Positions 7,666 through 8,819 of a stretch of 8,819 nt of DNA are shown piece after piece. Positions within the stretch are counted from its first letter, which is position 1. Every line of letters starts with the position of its first letter. The notes beneath the pieces were generated by a model. It did no database searches, had not been told where the DNA came from, and worked only from the letters and a program-made list of their open reading frames with translations. Position numbers and translations under genes: made by a program. This DNA comes from Chromatiales bacterium (GTDB lineage: Bacteria > Pseudomonadota > Gammaproteobacteria > UBA6429 > Thiohalophilaceae). The stretch covers positions 1 through 8,819 of the forward strand of contig JALTLP010000391.1 in the NCBI GenBank assembly GCA_027001895.1, in the 5' to 3' direction.

Positions 7666-7670
7666 TCCTT
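7666..7670 (-). promoter_or_regulatory. Ribosome binding site of comEC
   Basis: AAGGA on the leftward strand ends 8 bp before the ATG at 7657. It is the clearest Shine-Dalgarno in the window and fixes the comEC start. Confidence 0.7.
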
Positions 7671-7712
7671 TTAGATTTGCGTATCAAGACATTAAACCAT
7701 AGCAAATAACGC

Positions 7713-7741
7713 TCAACAGCAGAAGGACTGTCGCGTATAAT
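7713..7741 (+). promoter_or_regulatory. Putative sigma70 promoter of the DUF2062 gene
   Basis: A perfect -10 box TATAAT (7736-7741) is preceded at exactly 17 bp by TCAACA (7713-7718), which matches 4 of 6 bases of the -35 consensus. Transcription would begin near 7748, leaving a leader of about 40 bases before the ATG at 7790. This is the best promoter match I found in the window. Confidence 0.6.
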
Positions 7742-7761
7742 AAACGTTTTAATCGCGGCAA
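7734..7761 (-). promoter_or_regulatory. Possible overlapping comEC promoter
   Basis: On the leftward strand TTGCCG (7761-7756) and TATACG (7739-7734) are separated by 16 bp; each matches 4 of 6 consensus bases. It would share its TATA with the rightward promoter, so the two could compete for RNA polymerase. The match is modest. The other elements in this spacer are two 8-bp palindromes, AAACGTTT (7742-7749) and ACTGCAGT (7774-7781). Confidence 0.3.
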
Positions 7762-7789
7762 ATACAGCCGAGCACTGCAGTTATGTCTT

Positions 7790-8329
7790 ATGTCTAAAAA
7801 GTTCTTTAAGCGCTACCTACCCGACCATGAAAAGATTCGCCAGAATGATACCTTAAACCGTTTCTTCGGCACCTTGCTGCACGATCCCAACCTGTTACAT
7901 ATTAACCGCCGCTCAGTTTCCGGTGCATTTTTTGTCGGCCTGTCGATGGCCTTTGTTCCGGTGCCTTTTCAAATGGTACTGGCCGCCGGACTGGCTATTT
8001 ACTTTAGAGTTAACCTGCCCATTTCAGTCGGGCTGGTATGGATTACCAATCCGTTTACCATGCCACCTATTTATTATTTCTGTTATGAACTGGGTCAGCT
8101 TATTTTAGGTGGAGAGATTCAGGACGTTTCATTTGAAAGTAACCTGGACTGGACCGAATGGTTAATCAACGTGCTGGGGGATATCTGGCAACCGTTTTTA
8201 CTGGGTAGTTTTGTTGCCGGTATTGTGAGTGCAACCGTGGGCATGTTGGTTGTACGTTTTTTATGGCGATTCCATGCCGTACGCCGCTGGCAAAAAAGAA
8301 AACAACGAATCAATAAAACGTCAGGCTAA
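7790..8329 (+). CDS. DUF2062 family inner-membrane protein
   Basis: This 179-residue protein clearly belongs to the DUF2062 family, whose function is unknown. The N-terminus KKFFKRYLPDHEKIR and the segment FGTLLHDPNLLHINRRSVSGAF (26-47) are typical. Hydrophobic segments lie at about 43-73 (with VPVPFQMVLAAGLA), 78-107 (with VWITNPFTMPPIYY) and 133-158. The C-terminus is strongly basic (RRWQKRKQR), as expected for a cytoplasmic tail. The ATG at 7790 gives the family-typical start MSKKF. No clear Shine-Dalgarno precedes it, and an ATG at 7783 is out of frame. The family is often found between lolCDE and comEC, as here, which hints at an envelope role without proving one. Its stop overlaps the lolD stop by 4 bp. 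Confidence 0.88.
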   Translation: MSKKFFKRYLPDHEKIRQNDTLNRFFGTLLHDPNLLHINRRSVSGAFFVGLSMAFVPVPFQMVLAAGLAIYFRVNLPISVGLVWITNPFTMPPIYYFCYELGQLILGGEIQDVSFESNLDWTEWLINVLGDIWQPFLLGSFVAGIVSATVGMLVVRFLWRFHAVRRWQKRKQRINKTSG

Positions 8330-8819
8330 CAACTTAGTACACCATTATCCAGGTAATAAGTTTTATCCATTTTCTTCGCCAGCCGTTCATCGTGGGTAAC
8401 GATAATAAAGCTGGTATTTAAATCCCTGTTTAATTCCAGCATTTGTCCATAAACGGCAGCCGCAGTTTTAGAATCAAGATTACCCGTGGGCTCATCGGCC
8501 AGTACACATTTTGGTGAAGTAACCAGAGCTCGGGCGATTGCCACTCGCTGACGCTCACCACCGGATAACTCACCCGGTTTATGCTTATGCCGATGCTCCA
8601 GTCCCATCCTGTCCAGCATTTGTGTTGCTTGCGCGGCGGCATCACTGACCTTTCTGCCAGCAATCAGCAATGGCATTGCCACATTTTCTATTGCGGTAAA
8701 TTCTGGCAACAAGTGATGAAACTGGTAGATAAAACCAAGCAAACGGTTACGCAATAATCCACGCTCGGTTTCAGATAAACTCGCAACTGACTGGCCATCA
8801 ATAATAACATCACCCGAAC
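8326..8819 (-). CDS. lolD: Lipoprotein-releasing system ATP-binding protein LolD, C-terminal part (5' end outside window)
   Basis: LolD is the ATPase of the LolCDE complex, which extracts outer-membrane-destined lipoproteins from the inner membrane and hands them to LolA. The frame stays open to the window edge: about 21 codons upstream of the TTG at 8754 read as typical LolD (SGDVIIDG-QSVASLSETERG), so that TTG is internal and the gene is cut. Visible parts are the Q-loop YQFHHLLPEF (Gln codon at 8724-8722), whose FHHLLPEF is characteristic of LolD, the signature LSGGE (8568-8554), Walker B CVLADE, D-loop NLDS and the H-loop His (8394-8392). Walker A lies outside. Another MacB/FtsE-type ATPase is the alternative, but the FHHLLPEF motif and the DUF2062-comEC context favour LolD. 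LolC/LolE would be expected beyond the edge. Confidence 0.92.
   Translation of the reverse strand, partial: SGDVIIDGQSVASLSETERGLLRNRLLGFIYQFHHLLPEFTAIENVAMPLLIAGRKVSDAAAQATQMLDRMGLEHRHKHKPGELSGGERQRVAIARALVTSPKCVLADEPTGNLDSKTAAAVYGQMLELNRDLNTSFIIVTHDERLAKKMDKTYYLDNGVLSC

Noticed and set aside
7923..8313. Open frames within the DUF2062 gene (7923-8108 rightward, 8119-8313 leftward)
   Set aside because: They are shadows of the DUF2062 frame, which carries all family motifs.
8430..8663. 77-codon leftward open frame inside lolD
   Set aside because: It is a shifted frame over the conserved LolD signature and Walker B region; the lolD frame is clearly the real one.
1..8819. Mobile elements, CRISPR arrays, tRNA/rRNA genes, riboswitches
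   Set aside because: I saw no transposase or integrase, no spaced repeat array, no cloverleaf or rRNA-like stretch; the spacers are too short for most of these.

Overview
The window looks like chromosomal core DNA from a moderately AT-leaning gammaproteobacterium. It holds nine protein genes, two of them cut by the window edges, and almost no free space. The best taxonomic clue is gene order: lolD, a DUF2062 gene, comEC, exbB, exbD, msbA, lpxK and a ycaR-type gene. From memory, much the same block occurs in Pseudomonas and other gammaproteobacteria, and parts of it in Escherichia coli. The genus cannot be fixed from the sequence.

Layout: 1-1019 (+) is the C-terminal part of a membrane sensor histidine kinase (HAMP end, long coiled linker, HisKA, HATPase). 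Facing it with no gap is a leftward run of genes: comEC (7657-5201), a 198-bp spacer, then the tightly packed set exbB, exbD, msbA, lpxK, ycaR (5002-1020). Gaps inside this set are 17, 0 and 5 bp, and the last pair overlaps by 8 bp, so it is very probably one transcript with translational coupling. A 132-bp divergent spacer (7658-7789) separates comEC from a rightward DUF2062 membrane-protein gene (7790-8329). That gene meets the incoming lolD (8819-8326, 5' end missing) with overlapping stop codons.

How the genes work together: most of them concern the Gram-negative envelope. LpxK adds the 4'-phosphate to lipid A, MsbA flips the lipid A-core across the inner membrane, and LolD powers release of lipoproteins toward the outer membrane. 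ExbB/ExbD form a proton-driven motor next to them. ComEC is the DNA-uptake channel of natural transformation and is the functional outlier, although its place beside these genes is conserved. The kinase is probably not functionally linked; its partner regulator is not visible.

I see no mobile element, CRISPR array, tRNA, rRNA or prophage trace, and no convincing new system. Points worth a second look are mostly small-scale: the missing kdsB after ycaR, gap-free convergent junctions, a GGT-repeat overlap between lpxK and ycaR, a palindrome and octamer repeats upstream of exbB, and a compact divergent promoter region.
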